From: Modestobacter sp.
Lineage (GTDB): Bacteria; Actinomycetota; Actinomycetes; Mycobacteriales; Geodermatophilaceae
DNA length: 8,315 bases
NCBI GenBank assembly: GCA_025963425.1
Contig: JAOPUQ010000479.1
Location: 1-8,315 of the forward strand
Reading direction: 5' to 3'
This document shows positions 6,627 to 8,315 of the stretch, piece after piece. The first letter of the stretch is position 1. The number at the start of each line of letters is the position of its first letter. The translations under genes were made by a program, and so were the position numbers. The notes beneath the pieces are model-generated. The model was not told the DNA's origin. It saw only the letters and a program-made list of their open reading frames with translations, and made no database searches.

Positions 6627-6700
6627 TGGGGCGGGTGGGGCTCGAACCCACGACCCAGGGATTATGAGTCCCATGCTCTGACCAGCTGAGCTACCGCCCC
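6627..6700 (-). tRNA. tRNA-Met (anticodon CAU), elongator type
   Basis: A complete 74-base cloverleaf on the minus strand: acceptor GGGGCGG pairing with CCGCCCC, D arm GCTC/GAGC with AGCTGGTCA loop, anticodon loop CTCATAA (CAU at plus positions 6664-6666), five-base variable loop and T arm GTGGG-TTCGAGC-CCCAC. The discriminator is A; CCA is not encoded (CCG follows). Base pair 1-72 is G-C and the anticodon stem ends in A-T, so it is not the initiator. Ile2 (CAU read after lysidine modification) cannot be strictly excluded, but the body fits elongator Met better. The T-arm/acceptor side faces the dead integrase, so its 3' end is the likely attachment site. Confidence 0.95.
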
Positions 6701-6734
6701 GTGCCGTGACCTGCGGCGAGGCGGCGGCCCGCAG

Positions 6735-6740
6735 AGTCTA
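6735..6740 (-). promoter_or_regulatory. Candidate -10 element (TAGACT) for tRNA-Met
   Basis: On the minus strand TAGACT fits TANNNT and lies 34 bases before the tRNA 5' end, leaving room for a start point and a short 5' leader trimmed by RNase P. A weak -35-like TTTCGC is about 15 bases upstream. Confidence 0.4.
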
Positions 6741-6906
6741 CCGACCCGTCGGGTTGCGAAAGGGCCACCAGTCGGGCCGCTGGTGCACGGGCAGGCGTCG
6801 CAAGAGGGCCGCAGCCCACCATCCGCAGGCCAGGTCGGCAAGGACCGGGTGGACGTGCTGCGCGCCGACGGCGTTGACATCACCGATCTGTCGAGCAGGG
6901 TGGGGA

Positions 6907-6926
6907 CTGGCTCGAGGCGGAGCCAG
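6907..6926. repeat. Perfect 7-bp inverted repeat CTGGCTC-N6-GAGCCAG
   Basis: Arms 6907-6913 and 6920-6926 are exact reverse complements around GAGGCG. It may be a hairpin terminator without a T-run or a protein site. It is not next to any gene end in the window, so its purpose is unclear. Confidence 0.35.
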
Positions 6927-7045
6927 CCCGGCGTTGTCGAGGGACCGACCGCGGGGACGTGCGTGCTGTCGCGCCCGTTCCACGAAGCCCCCCGTTTGTG
7001 GGAGGTGTGCGATCGGAGGACGACTGAATACTTGTAGGTAGGCGC

Positions 7046-7069
7046 CGGCCCGTGAAGGTGGTCGGGCCG
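7046..7069 (+). promoter_or_regulatory. Leader hairpin immediately before the transglycosylase ribosome site
   Basis: CGGCCCG (7046-7052) and CGGGCCG (7063-7069) pair perfectly around a 10-base loop. The stem ends 4 bases before the GAGGGGGG Shine-Dalgarno at 7074-7081. It could modulate translation or mRNA stability, or bind a regulator as DNA. No known riboswitch core was recognised. Confidence 0.35.
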
Positions 7070-7087
7070 AAGTGAGGGGGGTCCTGG

Positions 7088-8315
7088 ATGCCCGGTGACC
7101 GCATGCCGCGCGGCCGTCATCGCGCCGACCGCGGCCCGGTCGCGGGGACGATCGGCGAGTTGATCAGGGGGTCGCGCTCCGCGGACACGTTCCGTCGGCG
7201 GGCGGCCGTGGGGCTCGCCGCGGCAGCTCTGGTCGCGGTTCCGCAGGCGGACAGCGCAGCGTTCGTCGGCTCCACCTCGCCAGCGTCGTCGGCGGCCCCG
7301 CGCGCGGTGGCCGCGGACGTCGTACGGAGCACCGGGTCGGCTTCTGTGACAGCCCAGGAGAGCGCCCTGCAGCCGGGAGCGCCCGCGGGATCGGACGCCA
7401 CGCCCGGGCCCGCTCCTCAGGCGGGCGCGACCGGGGCGGTCTCCGCGTTGGCGGCCGGCGGCATCCCGTCGGCCGCACTCGAGGCGTACACCCACGCGGC
7501 CGCCGCCAGCCCCGCTGCGTGCCACCTCGCCTGGCCGTTGGTCGCCGCCATCGGGCGAGTGGAGTCCAACCACGGGCGCTTCGCCGGGGCAGTGCTGCAC
7601 GCCGACGGGCGCTCGACGCCACCGATCATCGGCATCGCGCTGGACGGGGACGGCACCGCGCTGATCCGGGACACCGACGGTGGGCGGCTCGACGGTGATC
7701 CGGTCCACGACCGCGCGGTGGGTCCGACGCAGTTCATCCCCTCGACGTGGAGGATCTACGCCAGCGACGGCGACGGTGACGGGCGCAGCGACCCGTTCGA
7801 CATCCACGACGCAGCTGCGGCGACGGCGAAGTACCTCTGTGCCGCAGGAGGCGACCTGTCCTCGGTAGGCGGGCAGATGCGCGCCGTGCTCGCCTACAAC
7901 CACTCCGCCAGCTACGTGGCGACGGTGCTGACGCTCGCCGCCAGCTATGCGGGGACACCGTTGCCGCCGCTCCCCTCGCCGTCCGCGGAGCCGCCCTCGA
8001 CGGTGCCACCGGCCAACCCCGCGCCGCCGCCGGCGATCGACGTGGACCTGCCCCCGGCAACGGCGGTCGCTCCGCCGTCGGCCGCTCCGTCGTCGAGCGC
8101 CTCGCCCTCGTCGGCCGCGCCGTCGTCGAGCGCCCCCGCCTCGTCGGCCGCACCGTCCTCGTCGCCAACCCCGACCGCAGCCCCGACCACCGGGTGCAGC
8201 AACGGGTCGGTGCCGGGGGTGCCGGCCACTGTGGACATCGCCAACGGCGCCGGCGACCCCGCGGCGGCGACCGGGCTCGCTTCGCGACTCGCCGCGGCCG
8301 GGATCCGGGTCGGCG
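7088..8315 (+). CDS. Secreted lytic murein transglycosylase with LytR_C-like C-terminus (cut by window edge)
   Basis: At least 409 residues, continuing past the right edge. A basic N-terminus with RRR precedes a hydrophobic segment (about 39-52), an uncleaved anchor or signal sequence; an Ala/Pro/Ser-rich stretch follows to about 120. Residues about 125-290 are a lytic transglycosylase domain of the MltB/SLT type, which cleaves peptidoglycan glycan strands outside the membrane: catalytic Glu159 in IGRVESNHG, GPTQFIPSTWRIYA (212-225), a DGDGDGRSDPFDIHD calcium-loop-like segment (227-241) and VLAYNHSASYV (267-277). A Pro/Ser linker (about 291-368) contains an 11-residue tandem repeat. From about 380, TVDIANGAGDPAAATGLASR and the LAAAGIRVG that follows match the opening of a LytR_C domain. 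The ATG at 7088 has GAGGGGGG 6 bases upstream; an ATG five codons later is an alternative. Unrelated to the integrated element. Confidence 0.9.
   Translation, partial: MPGDRMPRGRHRADRGPVAGTIGELIRGSRSADTFRRRAAVGLAAAALVAVPQADSAAFVGSTSPASSAAPRAVAADVVRSTGSASVTAQESALQPGAPAGSDATPGPAPQAGATGAVSALAAGGIPSAALEAYTHAAAASPAACHLAWPLVAAIGRVESNHGRFAGAVLHADGRSTPPIIGIALDGDGTALIRDTDGGRLDGDPVHDRAVGPTQFIPSTWRIYASDGDGDGRSDPFDIHDAAAATAKYLCAAGGDLSSVGGQMRAVLAYNHSASYVATVLTLAASYAGTPLPPLPSPSAEPPSTVPPANPAPPPAIDVDLPPATAVAPPSAAPSSSASPSSAAPSSSAPASSAAPSSSPTPTAAPTTGCSNGSVPGVPATVDIANGAGDPAAATGLASRLAAAGIRVG
8078..8176 (+). repeat. Three 33-base tandem repeats encoding a Ser/Ala/Pro linker
   Basis: Residues 331-363 of the transglycosylase are three 11-residue units starting SAAPSSSA, SAAPSSSA and SAAPSSSP, encoded by similar but not identical 33-base units. 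This is a flexible wall-spanning linker, and such repeats often vary in copy number between strains. Confidence 0.7.

Larger units (their letters stand above)
5417..6689 (+). pseudogene. Degenerate tyrosine-recombinase integrase (four frameshifts)
   Basis: Remnant of a phage/ICE-type site-specific integrase. Homologous protein runs through changing frames: core-binding part TVTRYLNQWLEGKTRLKPST and LNLYLKPALGHVRLADL (from about 5450); TIRRVHATAMSALGTAVKRRK, then VELPSGRADRALVWTEHRVE after a shift near 5720-5727; FLDFAAGDDLYALWHVIAFR and GLRRSEAVGLP after one near 5931-5937; DVVEGDT to GTVDVLRAHRRRQAALRLL after one near 6095-6097; and WFDTGLVFTKADGSALVPDS to the end after one near 6224-6228. 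Catalytic positions seen: Arg in FRGLRRSEA, HDLRH (6345-6359) and Tyr in PVYTS (6453-6455). The later His/Trp position, normally GHSS-like, is GDAS (Asp at 6423-6425). No N-terminal arm-binding domain or clear start is visible; the start given is only a GTG in the first frame. The last frame ends inside the tRNA gene. Inactive as written. Confidence 0.88.
6701..7087. other. Intergenic region between tRNA-Met and the transglycosylase gene
   Basis: No convincing gene. It contains a likely tRNA promoter on the minus strand, a CACCAG/CTGGTG inverted repeat (6766-6785), a short stretch resembling parts of the integrase (6831-6866), a 7-bp hairpin (6907-6926) and a leader hairpin before the transglycosylase (7046-7069). 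The promoter of the transglycosylase gene could not be placed with confidence. Confidence 0.5.

Noticed and set aside
6627..6700. Initiator tRNA-fMet
   Set aside because: The acceptor begins with a G-C pair instead of a mismatch, and the three G-C pairs next to the anticodon loop are absent.
6961..7087. A c-di-AMP (ydaO-type) riboswitch before the cell-wall hydrolase gene
   Set aside because: Such riboswitches are known upstream of actinobacterial wall hydrolases, but I could not find the conserved core here, only a simple hairpin.

Overview
The base composition (very high G+C, strong G/C preference at third codon positions), actinobacterial-style promoter signals and the gene families present point to a high-GC actinomycete. 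The look of the integrase remnant and cell-wall gene would fit a Geodermatophilaceae-like soil organism, but that placement is only an inference.

Left part (1-3932, all minus strand): a compact five-gene operon read right to left. It holds a 14-helix DHA2-type MFS exporter, a 12-helix Bcr/CflA-type MFS exporter, a lipoprotein with a cyclophilin-like fold, a carboxymuconolactone-decarboxylase (CMD) family protein and a zinc-dependent alcohol dehydrogenase cut by the left edge. Gaps are short (50, -1, 13 and 35 bases). Facing it, on the plus strand from 4125, is an XRE-type regulator with a MmyB-like ligand-binding domain, apparently made from a leaderless GTG-start mRNA. The shared 192-base intergenic region carries a perfect 6-5-6 inverted repeat (4074-4090), the best candidate operator. 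The simplest reading is a ligand-responsive efflux and detoxification module: the regulator senses a small molecule, and the operon exports it (two pumps) and modifies it (alcohol dehydrogenase, CMD protein).

Middle part (5013-6700): about 400 bases without a convincing gene, then a tyrosine-recombinase (phage or ICE-type) integrase gene that is dead. The homologous reading passes through three frames with four frameshifts, and the histidine/tryptophan active-site position is Asp. It runs head-on into a tRNA-Met(CAU) gene, whose 3' end would be the attachment site. A cluster of GTGCCCAC-type octamers in both orientations lies between the integrase domain and the tRNA. No second copy of the tRNA 3' end was seen in this window, so the far end of any integrated element lies further left or has been lost.

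Right part (6701-8315): a 387-base gap with a likely tRNA promoter, a possible second integrase scrap and two hairpins. It is followed by a plus-strand gene for an exported or membrane-anchored lytic murein transglycosylase, with a Pro/Ser/Ala-rich linker containing three 33-base repeats and the beginning of a LytR_C-like C-terminal domain, cut by the right edge.
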